Origin: Bradyrhizobium nitroreducens
Lineage (GTDB): Bacteria; Pseudomonadota; Alphaproteobacteria; Rhizobiales; Xanthobacteraceae
DNA: 64,000 bases
Direction: 5' to 3'
NCBI RefSeq assembly: GCF_002776695.1
Contig: NZ_LFJC01000003.1
Span: 3,740,709 to 3,804,708, forward strand
The translations under genes and the position numbers were made by a program. The notes under the pieces are model-generated. The model did not search any database and was not told the DNA's origin. It was given only the letters and a program-made list of their open reading frames with translations. This document shows, piece after piece, positions 42,901 to 50,664 of this stretch; positions within the stretch are counted from its first letter, which is position 1; each line of letters begins with the position of its first letter.

Positions 42901-43097
42901 CCGCCGAAGAATACGGTCACCAGACCGAAGCCCTGTACGAGCTTGCAGACACCTTGCGGCAGGCCGGCGATCTCACGGGCGCCGAAGCGCATTTCAAGAG
43001 GGTCGCCGAGGCAGCGGAGCGGCTGGGCATGCCCCACTATCGAGGACGGGCCGCCGCGGTGCTCGCAGATTGGCGGAAGGACGGGTATGCAGCATGA
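39903..43097 (+). CDS. zinc-ribbon / cyclase-like / AAA ATPase / TPR regulatory protein
   Basis: A 1064-residue cytoplasmic protein. In order: a zinc ribbon with Cys4, Cys7, Cys18 and Cys21; a class III cyclase-like domain (about residues 65-240) with metal Asp residues in VLFVDVCDST and LLGDGLVALFG; an AAA/STAND-type ATPase with Walker A GLCGDAGIGKSRLI (about residue 289) and a Walker-B-like VLVLEDVFLADRES; and a long helical TPR-type C-terminus (about residues 650-1064). In the cyclase domain the substrate region reads GKTIHLASRLEKM, with Lys and His where active enzymes usually have Asp and Asn, so nucleotide cyclisation is doubtful. The architecture suggests an ATP-dependent signal sensor or scaffold. 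GTG start; its stop overlaps the P450 start. Confidence 0.85.
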   Translation: MTKCPACSARVAREHRFCSQCGARLDRAVEQPSGPSAAGTTDREERVIPLHDHAAVRSQMLTENKQVSVLFVDVCDSTSLLQHSDPEESRNYLGKALNHLAEAVGTYGGTVSQLLGDGLVALFGAPMAQEDHALRACLAALKMQRATIPGHEVHGMASPMLRIGINSGEVLVGVVGQYGWSHYGADGKTIHLASRLEKMAPPGGILISAATQRLVAQQIDTRPVGMRPVRGLDDPVELHEVVVATESSAAGPLTRKQRWAPLVGREESLRILAADLDIVRAGVMRTIGLCGDAGIGKSRLIADWIAALASQGTEVCLSQARGYASARAYSTAADLIASLAGLPQSATDPQSDRQILDAEWASEGAAHLAAVNDLLGLAAPDQAWLALNPVQRRRRIGDALLWLVRRRAQTGPFVLVLEDVFLADRESRRLFEALLPKLQGLPILVCVSYRPDFEHQWRQAPWFAERVIEPLRDGELLRLARALMGDDLSVLGIMNDLVARADGNPFFLEQLVITLIDDGSLEGTPGAYRLQRPPGELRVPGSIAAVIAARVDRLPEAAKSALEAAAILGDPITGELIAAMQAVDLGRAEELLGLCVASGLLTGPDQALGLLEQHAFAFRHALVRDVVLGTLTRARLKALHRQAFLALHARPGAAGADVAPALAHHAFKGEEWEQAARFTVKSMARAISRSANQEALQMFEKGLQAARRIDDASVAQTLELALRLEAIGAMLALGQIDDIFSNMERAEAIAVQLNDQRARAAVSTETAVFLWMRGRFEQGLRYATRGLEAARLAQRRHMMMAAHQTRVMNLHALGRYAEAAMEGQILLSDYGPELSAHCVQPGWAAIPIINLYAFHASTLWRLGDSARAHAFCAKAYEILSNINHPYSRLLIDTVQSQIWIESRELDRAETLMRTGVQQCMTHNVPTMLSVCTGVLGSALARNGKAAEAATMLEKGFADRIYEAAGPYGRTFMRVSLGVAYRKLDRLDDAIAVGRKAVEEAAEEYGHQTEALYELADTLRQAGDLTGAEAHFKRVAEAAERLGMPHYRGRAAAVLADWRKDGYAA

Positions 43098-44374
43098 AAC
43101 TCTCGACCTATGAACCCGACGCGCTGGCGCCGGGAATACGCAGGCTCTCCTATGGTCTGTTCTGCTGGCTCAACCGCCACATCGTCGTCTTGCGCGCGGC
43201 CGGCGCGCTGTTGCGGCGCTGGCCCTCCATAGGGGGCCCATTCGGCATGGTGGCCCGCGCCAGCGCGGTCAAGGATGTGTTGACGCGCACGCCCAGCTTT
43301 TCCAACACGGCGCATGCCGCCAACATGGTGTCCGGGGACTACCTCATCGGCATGGATCCCGGCCCGACCTACACGGCCGACAGGGCTCTGGTCCGCGAGC
43401 GCCTCGACGCCCTCGATGTTCCGAACGCGTCCGACGAGGAGGCCAAGAGACGGATCGGGATACTGGATTCCGGAGATCGCAGTTTCGATCTGATCGAGAA
43501 CTATCTGATGTGGGTCGTCTTCCACGCCATGAAGCCGCTGTTCGGATCGGCGACCGACGCGGTGGTGGCAGGCTCGGCGGACCCGGCCGCGCAAGCCGCC
43601 GTCGATGAAGGCCTGCAACGGCAGTACATGCTGGAGATCCGGTATGTTGCAGGTCAATTGCTGGCCGGCAGCCTTGCGACGCTCGACCTTCGGCGGCGGG
43701 CGGAGACCTGTGGCGATGCGCTTCAGGCGCGCATCGATCGCGTGACCGGCCCCATCGGCACCGCGTGGGGTGTCAAAAGCGCATCCCAGGACATTGAACG
43801 AAACGCGGTGGGGCTTGCCTGGATTTCGCATCCGGTCACGGTTCAGTCGGGAGCCCTTGCCGTGCAGGAGCTCCTCGGCCGCCCCAAGGTCTACGAAAAA
43901 CTCTGGTCCCGGGCCCAGAGTCTCAAGGACCGCGTCTGGACCGACACGGGTTTCCGCAAGGACGTGCGCGACCATGTGCTCGAGCTGATGCGTTTCCGCC
44001 CGATCTTTCCGCTGCTGGCGCGCGACGTGCCGCGGGACACCGAACTGCAGACGGGCGCGCGACAGAACGCGAAATGTCCGGGTGGCGGGAAGGTGTCGCT
44101 GCTGGGGATCGCCGCTCTGTTCGATCCGAGCGTGGTCTCCGACAGCAGAAGCTTCTGCCCGGAGCGCGATTGGGGCAGCGAAGATCCGCTGCGCTATCTC
44201 ATGTTCGGATATGGCTACCGCCAATGTCCTGCCCGGGACCACGCGGTGGACATCCTGACGAGCGCGCTGATCGGATTGCTGACGTTGCCCCGGCTGCAGC
44301 TGGCGCGCGGTGAAGGCAAGGCCATCACCTATGACGGCCCCCTGATGTTGTCCATGCGCATGCGCATCACCTGA
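43094..44374 (+). CDS. divergent cytochrome P450
   Basis: A 426-residue heme-thiolate protein. The heme-binding loop FGYGYRQCPARDHAVDIL supplies Cys378 in an FxxGxxxC pattern, with Ala instead of the usual Gly two residues after the Cys. The K-helix ExxR is ELMR at 297-300 (ELMRFRP). The N-terminal GPFGMVARASAVKDVLTRTPSFSN and LIGMDPGPTYTADRALVRERL match a bacterial P450 branch. No acidic-alcohol (A/G-G-x-D/E-T) I-helix pair is obvious; the region reads VGLAWISHPVTVQSG, so oxygen activation may differ, for example peroxide-driven. No ferredoxin or reductase gene is adjacent. The start overlaps the previous stop by four bases. Function is inferred from motifs only. Confidence 0.8.
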   Translation: MKLSTYEPDALAPGIRRLSYGLFCWLNRHIVVLRAAGALLRRWPSIGGPFGMVARASAVKDVLTRTPSFSNTAHAANMVSGDYLIGMDPGPTYTADRALVRERLDALDVPNASDEEAKRRIGILDSGDRSFDLIENYLMWVVFHAMKPLFGSATDAVVAGSADPAAQAAVDEGLQRQYMLEIRYVAGQLLAGSLATLDLRRRAETCGDALQARIDRVTGPIGTAWGVKSASQDIERNAVGLAWISHPVTVQSGALAVQELLGRPKVYEKLWSRAQSLKDRVWTDTGFRKDVRDHVLELMRFRPIFPLLARDVPRDTELQTGARQNAKCPGGGKVSLLGIAALFDPSVVSDSRSFCPERDWGSEDPLRYLMFGYGYRQCPARDHAVDILTSALIGLLTLPRLQLARGEGKAITYDGPLMLSMRMRIT

Positions 44375-44393
44375 GCGAGCGGAGACGACGGCC

Positions 44394-46205
44394 ATGCTCG
44401 AGATCGTCCGGCAGCAGATGATCTGCATCGTTGCGCCAGGCTGGGCCGGCGGAGCGGAACTTCCAAAGCCGCTCCACGATGGGTTGAACGCCGTCCTGCG
44501 GGACGTCGCCGTGGTCCACTTCGCCTCGATCGGGCTGCTCCCGGCCTTGACCGGCGACCCCGACCCGCAGCCGTCGCTCGTGCTCGAGCTTGCGGTCGAG
44601 GAGGGGTTCCGCCCGTACGACCTGTTGTATCGGCTGGTCTACCATCCCGGTGGCGCGATGTGGGCGCTGTTCGGCTCCATGATTGCTCCCAACGTCGCAG
44701 AGCCCACGGCGCAGCATAAGCAGCAATTGCTGGATAAGCTGATGAGCTGGCACAGCATCGCTGATGGCGGCTTCGTCGGCGCCCGCGACCGATCGGTCCG
44801 GCAGATCGCGATGGAGAAAGACCTGCTCGATCAGACGCGCATCGAAGCGCGGAAGCTGAAGCCGAAATACGGCAACGATCGCACCGCCTTCGCGCTTGCG
44901 CTGTCAAGATGGGCCTATGCCAATCCCGATTTCGGATGGGCGGCCACAGCTGCGCCGCGATCCTATTGGCGCGGGAAGGGGGCAGGCATCGGCGCGAAGC
45001 TCGCTTATCCCGTGGCCGCGATCGTGCTGTGGTTCGCGTTGCTCGGGATCGTCTGGGCATTGCCGCGCGCCTTTAACTGGTTCTTCGGCGAACCGGGGCG
45101 GGTGGGTAAGGCGATCGAACACGCCGTGACCAAGACGACCGAATGCCTGTTCACGATGAGCTGGCACGGGCTGCTGGCGTTCGCAGTGATCGCATTCCTC
45201 GTTTGGCTCTTCCTTGTGCCGCTGCCCGCGCAGTTTGTGTCGTGGAGGCGCTGGTTGAACAGCGTTCAGCAGGAGCTCGATCGGCCGACCGAGACGCTCT
45301 CGTCGTTGGCGACCTATGTGGGCGGCTGGGTCATCGGCGTGCCGCTGCTGCTGGCCGTTGCCGCCTGCGCCATCGCCTACACGCTTGCTCCATTGGCCTA
45401 TGCGCTGGCTCCGGTCTACATGCATGATGTCATCGAACCGAAGCTGCCGAAGCTGACCGGATTGCAGATCACGTTGATCGCCGTCGTCGCGATCGCCGCG
45501 GTGCTCGCCATCGGCGCGCTGTTCTACCGGCTCAATCGCTATTTCACGGGGCTGAGCGAAAAGTTCTTTCATCCGCTCGAAGACGACGTTCCGCGTGCCC
45601 AGCAGATTCATCCGTCGGTTGAGCGCTGCGAGGCCGAGTTGGTCGATGGGACCCAGCACATGTTCAGCCTCACGGAGCTGCGCGGTCCGCAATGGTGGAG
45701 CGCATGGTGCATTCGCGTGGCTCTGCGCATCGTGACGTTTGCCGGACGGGTGTTCTTCACGCAAGGCTGGCTCGGCAATGCGCCGGGCATCCATTTCGGC
45801 CATTGGCACATCATCGATGGCGGACGCCGCTTTCTGTTCTGCTCGAACTATGACGGCAATTTCGGCGGCTATCTCGACGACTTCATCAACGGCGCGGCCG
45901 TCGGCACCACGCTGGCCTGGCGCTGGACCGAGCTGCATCCGCGCGAGCCGGCGCTGGCGGGGCAGCCCGGCGTTGCAAAGCCGCGCAGCTTTCCGCCGAC
46001 GCGCTTCGTCGTCTTCCGCGGCGTGAAGTGCGAGCTGAAATTCAAGTCGTATGCGCGCGACAGCATGCTCCCGCACCTCTACCATTTCGACGCCTGCAAC
46101 CGGACCGTCGACCAGATCAACCTCGCGACGGGACTGCGCGACGCCTTGTTCGGCGAGCGCAACGGGAAGAACGACGATCTGATCATGAGGGCCATCGAGA
46201 CATGA
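44394..46205 (+). CDS. 603-residue multi-pass membrane protein, unknown function, operon with P450 and DyP
   Basis: I cannot name this family with confidence. Residues 1-190 are soluble (MLEIVRQQMICIVAPGWAGG, then a segment reminiscent of small alpha+beta modules). Four to five membrane helices follow: AYPVAAIVLWFALLGIVWAL, LLAFAVIAFLVWLFLVPL, WVIGVPLLLAVAACAIAYTL plus YALAPVYM, and ITLIAVVAIAAVLAIGALFY. The C-terminal soluble part (from about 400) contains HFGHWHIIDGGRRFLFCSNY followed by DGNFGGYLDDFI, which I recall as a recurrent domain near DyP-type peroxidases; this is memory, not a search. The protein likely anchors or feeds the heme enzymes at the membrane. It starts 19 bases after the P450 and overlaps the peroxidase start. 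Confidence 0.75.
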   Translation: MLEIVRQQMICIVAPGWAGGAELPKPLHDGLNAVLRDVAVVHFASIGLLPALTGDPDPQPSLVLELAVEEGFRPYDLLYRLVYHPGGAMWALFGSMIAPNVAEPTAQHKQQLLDKLMSWHSIADGGFVGARDRSVRQIAMEKDLLDQTRIEARKLKPKYGNDRTAFALALSRWAYANPDFGWAATAAPRSYWRGKGAGIGAKLAYPVAAIVLWFALLGIVWALPRAFNWFFGEPGRVGKAIEHAVTKTTECLFTMSWHGLLAFAVIAFLVWLFLVPLPAQFVSWRRWLNSVQQELDRPTETLSSLATYVGGWVIGVPLLLAVAACAIAYTLAPLAYALAPVYMHDVIEPKLPKLTGLQITLIAVVAIAAVLAIGALFYRLNRYFTGLSEKFFHPLEDDVPRAQQIHPSVERCEAELVDGTQHMFSLTELRGPQWWSAWCIRVALRIVTFAGRVFFTQGWLGNAPGIHFGHWHIIDGGRRFLFCSNYDGNFGGYLDDFINGAAVGTTLAWRWTELHPREPALAGQPGVAKPRSFPPTRFVVFRGVKCELKFKSYARDSMLPHLYHFDACNRTVDQINLATGLRDALFGERNGKNDDLIMRAIET

Positions 46206-47626
46206 AGCACGCTCCGCGTCTCTCCGAGCAAAGCCACGACATCCAGGGCATGCTGAAGAGCGGCTTCGGCTCGCTCACCACCAGTTGTTTCAGGCTGCTG
46301 ACGATCCGCGACGAGGCGCTGGCGAAGGCATGGCTCGCGGAGCTGCTCGACACCGGGCTGATCGTCAGCGCGAAGCAGGTTGGCAAGCCGAAACAAGAGA
46401 AGCAGGAAAAGAAGAAAGAGAATGAGAAAGCGACGAAGCCCCTCGATGCCGTCGTCGCGATCGGCTTCACCTATTCGGGGCTGGCGAAGCTGGGTTGCCG
46501 GGAAACCAGTGACCATCCGTTTCCGACGCCGTTCCGCAGCGGCATGGGCAGCGAATTGCGCGCCAGATTGTTGCGGGACGACGACCGGCAGTGGTCTTGG
46601 ACCGATCGCGAAGGTCCGGGCGGCGGCGAGGTGGTGCACATCCTGCTGGCCGAATGGAAGGCGCGCGGCGCCGTCTCGCGGTTGCCCGAGATCAAATCGA
46701 GCGCTTTCTCCGTCATCGAGGTCGGCGAGGATTCCGATTTCTTCGACGGGGATGGCAAACTGCGTGAGCCGTTCGGATTTCGCGATGGTCTTGCCCAACC
46801 GGTGATACGGGGCCTCAGGGACGAGGACGGCGAGACCTTGAGGGCGGCTCGAGACGAGGCTGGCGATCTCTATGGCGACCGCCTCGTGGAGCCGGGCGAA
46901 TTCATCCTGGGCTATCGCAACGAATACGACGAGTTGACCTTCTGCCCGAACGTGGAGGGATGGACGAGTGCCAACGGGCGATTCACCCTGAACGGAAGCT
47001 ATCTCGCCGTACGTCAGTTCGAGCAGGATGTGACCGCGTTCAGGGCGTTCGAGATGGCGAACGCGGACTTCTTCGCGGCGAACGGCGTCTCGGCCGGCGA
47101 GAAGCTGATGGGGCGCAGGAAGAATGGACTTCCCTTGTCGTGGAAAGGCGACCCGACCGTGCCAGCGCCGGATTCGGCAGCCGATGCGTTCCGCTATCGT
47201 GTCGATGACGCCGACGGTTTCATGTGTCCCAAAGGCGCGCATGTGCGTCGTTCGAATCCCCGGGACTCACTCGGCATCGACGTGCAATCCAGCATCAAGT
47301 CATCCAAGCTGCACCGCTTGCTGCGGCGCGGCAGGCCGTACCGCGAGTCCTCGGGCCGCCAGGGCATCTTCTTCATCGCCTGCAATGCGGACCTCGAGCG
47401 GCAGTTCGAGTTCATTCACCAGCGCTGGCTGCAAAACCGGAGATTCGGAACGCTCGAAAGCCAGGATGATCCGGTCGTGGGGTCGCAGCCGTGCCCGAAG
47501 ACCTTCACCATTCCGGGGCTGGCGAGCGGCCGCGAAGTTTCGCTGCAACATTTCACGCAGACGCTCGGCGGCGGCTATTTCTTCTTGCCTGGGATCGCAG
47601 CGCTGAGGTTCATCGCTCGCGCTTGA
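46202..47626 (+). CDS. DyP-type heme peroxidase
   Basis: A 474-residue peroxidase. The catalytic GxxDG motif is FGFRDGLAQP with Asp195. The proximal heme ligand is His347 in GAHVRRSNPRDS, and the conserved distal region IACNADLERQFEFIHQRW follows. A Lys/Glu-rich insertion (KPKQEKQEKKKENEKATK) lies near residue 65. There is no signal peptide, so it acts in the cytoplasm or on the membrane protein's inner face. Peroxidases of this family oxidise dyes, phenolics, Mn(II) or heme precursors with H2O2; the native substrate is unknown. The ATG overlaps the preceding stop (ATGA). It is the last gene of the operon. Confidence 0.92.
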   Translation: MKHAPRLSEQSHDIQGMLKSGFGSLTTSCFRLLTIRDEALAKAWLAELLDTGLIVSAKQVGKPKQEKQEKKKENEKATKPLDAVVAIGFTYSGLAKLGCRETSDHPFPTPFRSGMGSELRARLLRDDDRQWSWTDREGPGGGEVVHILLAEWKARGAVSRLPEIKSSAFSVIEVGEDSDFFDGDGKLREPFGFRDGLAQPVIRGLRDEDGETLRAARDEAGDLYGDRLVEPGEFILGYRNEYDELTFCPNVEGWTSANGRFTLNGSYLAVRQFEQDVTAFRAFEMANADFFAANGVSAGEKLMGRRKNGLPLSWKGDPTVPAPDSAADAFRYRVDDADGFMCPKGAHVRRSNPRDSLGIDVQSSIKSSKLHRLLRRGRPYRESSGRQGIFFIACNADLERQFEFIHQRWLQNRRFGTLESQDDPVVGSQPCPKTFTIPGLASGREVSLQHFTQTLGGGYFFLPGIAALRFIARA

Positions 47627-47693
47627 TCGCCCTTATGGTCGCCGTTTGCCCTTGATCTTCCCGGAAAGCGCTCCGCACCTTCCGGATGACGCC

Positions 47694-48470
47694 TCAGTCC
47701 TGCGGCTCGGACGCGGCGTCGCCCTGCGCGTCGATGCGCAGCCAGCCGGAGGGCGCGAGACGCTGCTGCGGCAGGAAGCGGGCCTTGTAGTCCATCTTCT
47801 TGGAGCCCTCGATCCAGTAGCCGAGATAGACGTAAGGCAGGCCTTGCCGGCGGGCGCGGGCGATGTGGTCGAGGATCATGAAGGTGCCCATCGAGCGGCT
47901 GACCTGGCCCGGCTCGAAGAACGAATAGACCATCGACAGGCCGTCGCTGAGCACGTCGGTCAGCGCCACCGCGATCAGCTCCTCGCCGCGGCCGGTGATG
48001 CCGCTGTCGGGGCCGCGCTTGCGGTATTCGATGATGCGGGTCTCGACATGGCTGTCCTCGACCATCATGGCGTAGTCGAGCACGGTCATGTCGGCCATGC
48101 CGCCGTGGCGGTGGCGGGCGTCGAGATAGGCCCGGAACACCGAATATTGCTCGGAGGTCGGGACCGCACTGCGCTGCTCGCCGATGATGTCGGAATTGCG
48201 CGCCATCACCTTGCGGAAGTTGCGGGAGAGGCGGAACTCGTTGGCGACGACCCGGACCGAGACGCAGGCGCGGCACTGGTCGCAGGCTGGCCGGTAGGCG
48301 ATCGACTGGCTGCGGCGGAAACCGCCATGGGTCAGGAGGTCGTTGAGGTCACCGGCGCGCTCCCCCACCAGGTGCGTGAACACCTTGCGCTCATGCCGGC
48401 CCGGCAGATAGGGGCAGGGCGAGGGCGCCGTGAGGTAGAATTGGGGGGTATCGCGCGAGTGCTGGGTCAA
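47694..48470 (-). CDS. bpt: aspartate/glutamate leucyltransferase (bacterial N-end rule)
   Basis: A 258-residue aminoacyl-tRNA-protein transferase that adds Leu to proteins with N-terminal Asp or Glu, marking them for ClpS/ClpAP. Conserved elements are PCPYLPGRHERKVFTHLVG, the Cys cluster YRPACDQCRACVSVRV, FRAYLDARH, SMVYSFFEP, and YVYLGYWIEGSKKMDYKARF. Older annotation as arginyl transferase (ate) reflects fold similarity. It is convergent with the peroxidase gene. Confidence 0.93.
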   Translation of the reverse strand: MTQHSRDTPQFYLTAPSPCPYLPGRHERKVFTHLVGERAGDLNDLLTHGGFRRSQSIAYRPACDQCRACVSVRVVANEFRLSRNFRKVMARNSDIIGEQRSAVPTSEQYSVFRAYLDARHRHGGMADMTVLDYAMMVEDSHVETRIIEYRKRGPDSGITGRGEELIAVALTDVLSDGLSMVYSFFEPGQVSRSMGTFMILDHIARARRQGLPYVYLGYWIEGSKKMDYKARFLPQQRLAPSGWLRIDAQGDAASEPQD

Positions 48471-48597
48471 GGGACGTCGTGGGCCTCCGAAACGAGTATC
48501 AGCATCGCGCTACGGAAGCCCCTGGTCAATCGGTCTGCTCGGCAGGTCAGATCAGACAGCTTAAGTGATCCTGGTTGATAGGTCCTTGATCGCCGGC

Positions 48598-49140
48598 TCA
48601 ATATGTCCTTGCGCCCTGCGGTACGGGCGCGCGGACGGAATTGTTGATCACGACCGTTCCCAGCACGAGGTCGTGCAGCAGGCGCCGGCGGCCATTGAAC
48701 AGTCCGACCAGCACCACGAAGGGCGTCAGGAACGAGACCGAGACCCAGAACAGCACGGCGTGGGTGGCGCCGAGCACGAAATAGCCGGGCGCGCCGTACC
48801 AGGTGCGCAGCTCCAGATCCATCAGGCGCATGCCGATCGTGGCGGAGGAGGGGCCGCCGATGCAGGCACCATAATAGACGATGGCCCAGACCACGGAGGC
48901 CGGCCAGGCCAGCCAGAACAGCGCCCAGCCGATGCCGAGGGTGACCACGCCGAACAAGGCGATGAAGATGTAGCCGAGGATCACCGGCACCGAGATCACG
49001 ACCATGTCGATCAAGAAGGCGAAGGCCCGCCGCGTTGCAACGCCGCGAAACAGCTCCGGGTGCAGATAGGGATCGTAGGCGTGCGGCTGCACCCCGCCGT
49101 CATTGCGCCAGGCGCCCGAATTGCCCGTCTCGTACGACAT
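48598..49140 (-). CDS. RDD-family membrane protein
   Basis: A 180-residue protein, start ATG at 49140 (MSYETGNSG). The family Arg-Asp-Asp hallmark region appears as GVATRRAFAFLIDMVVISVPVILGY, with Arg and Asp in TM1 (the second Asp is not conserved). Two or three further hydrophobic segments follow: WALFWLAWPASVVWAIVYYG and LGATHAVLFWVSVSFLTPFVVLVGL. The C-terminal RRLLHDLVLGTVVINN is typical. RDD proteins are proposed cation antiporters, or serve as membrane modules. It is upstream of bpt on the same strand, 127 bases apart. Confidence 0.88.
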   Translation of the reverse strand: MSYETGNSGAWRNDGGVQPHAYDPYLHPELFRGVATRRAFAFLIDMVVISVPVILGYIFIALFGVVTLGIGWALFWLAWPASVVWAIVYYGACIGGPSSATIGMRLMDLELRTWYGAPGYFVLGATHAVLFWVSVSFLTPFVVLVGLFNGRRRLLHDLVLGTVVINNSVRAPVPQGARTY

Positions 49141-49465
49141 GATCCGTCCTCCCAAGGGGGAAACAGAGGGAAAAACCCTCGAGGCAGGACATGGGAGCAG
49201 GCTCATCCCCTGCCAAGGGCGCTGGGATGTCAACATGCCGAAATATTCCGGCGATTCGGGGGCGAGGGAGGGCACGATGTTGGCGCCGCAAACACCGGTG
49301 TCGTCCCGGACAAGCGAAGCGCAGATCCGGGATACATAACCACAGGGAGGAGTTTGGCGAAGACCGTTAGTTGATTTCGTCGGTACGAATACCGCGGATT
49401 ACAGTTAGATTACGCGGTATGGGGCCCTGCGTACGCAGGGACGACAGTGAAGGTACCCCGCCAGC
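49141..49465. other. 325-bp intergenic region with a half-repeat
   Basis: No gene. GTCGTCCCGGACAAGCGAAG followed by CGCAGATCCGGGATACAT at 49300-49337 is a partial copy of a dispersed Bradyrhizobium palindrome. A second hairpin-like pair, CCCTGCGTACGCAGGG, is at about 49423-49440. These probably mark the 3' end of hemB and the upstream side of the RDD gene. Confidence 0.55.
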
Positions 49466-50527
49466 TTACCCCTGCGCCCGCAGCTTCTCTGCCGCCTTCG
49501 GCGCGAAATAGCTGAGCACGCCGTCGGCGCCGGCGCGCTTGAAGGCAAGCAGGCTCTCCATCATCGCGCGCTCGCCGTCGAGCCAGCCGTTGTTCGCGGC
49601 GGCTGCAATCATCGCGTATTCGCCGGAGACCTGATAGGCGAAGGTCGGCATCGCGAACGTATCCTTCACGCGGCGGACCACGTCGAGATAGGGCATGCCG
49701 GGCTTCACCATCACCATGTCGGCGCCTTCGGCGATGTCGAGCTCGACCTCGCGCAGCGCCTCGTCGGAGTTGGCGCTGTCCATCTGATAGGTGCGCTTGT
49801 CGCCGGTCAGCGTCTTGGCCGAGCCGATCGCGTCTCGGAAGGGCCCATAGAAGGCGGAGGCGTATTTGGCCGCATAGGCCATGATCTGCACGTCGGACAG
49901 GCCGGAGCGATCCAGTCCCTCGCGGATCGCGGCCACGCGGCCGTCCATCATGTCGGAGGGCGCGATGATGTCGCAGCCGGCCTCGGCCTGCACCAGGGCC
50001 TGGCGCACCAGCACCGCGACCGTCTCGTCGTTCAGGATCCTGCCGTCCGAGATCAGGCCATCATGGCCGTGGCTGGTGAAGGGATCGAGCGCGACGTCGC
50101 AGAGCAGGCCGATGTCCGGAAACTCCTTCTTGATCGCACGCACCGCCTGGCAAACCAGATTGTTCGGATTGGTCGCTTCAGAGCCTTCCTCGTCGCGCAG
50201 GGACGGGTCGGTGTAGGGAAACAGCGCGATGCAGGGAATGGTGAGCTTCATGGCGCGCTCGGCCTCGCGCACGGCCTGGTCGACGCTGAGGCGCTCGACG
50301 CCGGGCATCGAGGCGACCTGCTCGCGCTTGTTGTTGCCGTCGATCAGGAACAGCGGCCAGATCAGATCGTCGGTGGTGAGCACGTTCTCCCGCACCATGC
50401 GCCGGGCCCATTCGGCCTTGCGGTTGCGGCGCGGGCGGACGGTCAGATCGAGGGCATGGGGCACCATCGTGCCCTCGTGGCGCGAGACCTCGCGCAATTC
50501 GATCGGACGTCCGTATTTGATCGCCAT
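49466..50527 (-). CDS. hemB: delta-aminolevulinic acid dehydratase (porphobilinogen synthase), Mg type
   Basis: A 353-residue cytoplasmic enzyme that condenses two aminolevulinate molecules to porphobilinogen in heme synthesis. Start MAIKYGRPIELREVSRHE at 50527, with GGAGGAAG eight bases ahead. The metal loop reads CDVALDPFTSHGHDG, with Ala/Asp/Asp where zinc-dependent enzymes have three Cys; this is the Mg-dependent form described for Bradyrhizobium japonicum. Catalytic Lys residues lie in MAYAAKYASAFYGPFRDA and MVKPGMPYLD. It is divergent from the gene at 50665. A palindrome like the Irr-binding ICE lies 16-30 bases upstream of the start. Confidence 0.96.
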   Translation of the reverse strand: MAIKYGRPIELREVSRHEGTMVPHALDLTVRPRRNRKAEWARRMVRENVLTTDDLIWPLFLIDGNNKREQVASMPGVERLSVDQAVREAERAMKLTIPCIALFPYTDPSLRDEEGSEATNPNNLVCQAVRAIKKEFPDIGLLCDVALDPFTSHGHDGLISDGRILNDETVAVLVRQALVQAEAGCDIIAPSDMMDGRVAAIREGLDRSGLSDVQIMAYAAKYASAFYGPFRDAIGSAKTLTGDKRTYQMDSANSDEALREVELDIAEGADMVMVKPGMPYLDVVRRVKDTFAMPTFAYQVSGEYAMIAAAANNGWLDGERAMMESLLAFKRAGADGVLSYFAPKAAEKLRAQG

Positions 50528-50542
50528 CACTCTTCCTCCGGC

Positions 50543-50557
50543 TGGAATTATTCTTAT
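50543..50557 (-). promoter_or_regulatory. candidate Irr-type (ICE-like) site before hemB
   Basis: The core GAATTATTC (50545-50553) is palindromic apart from its centre, and the minus-strand context TATAAGAATAATTCCAG resembles the iron control element TTTAGAA-TTCTAAA. Iron control of hemB through Irr is established in Bradyrhizobium japonicum. Assignment of this particular sequence is inference. Confidence 0.4.
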
Positions 50558-50664
50558 ACCAGCTCGCACGGTTCCCGTCACCGCGGCTTGACCTGCCGCA
50601 AGGCAGAGTTGAACGGAAGGCGCGGCCGATTGATTTTGCAGGGCGAAGCAGCCACAAAGGGCCC

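Noticed and set aside
40074..43037. 987-codon open frame antisense to the cyclase/ATPase gene
   Set aside because: Shadow of the sense gene; no ribosome site and no natural composition.
47240..47265. GTTCGAATCCC, which resembles a tRNA T-loop
   Set aside because: It lies within the DyP coding region, at the proximal His motif, and no cloverleaf can be formed around it.
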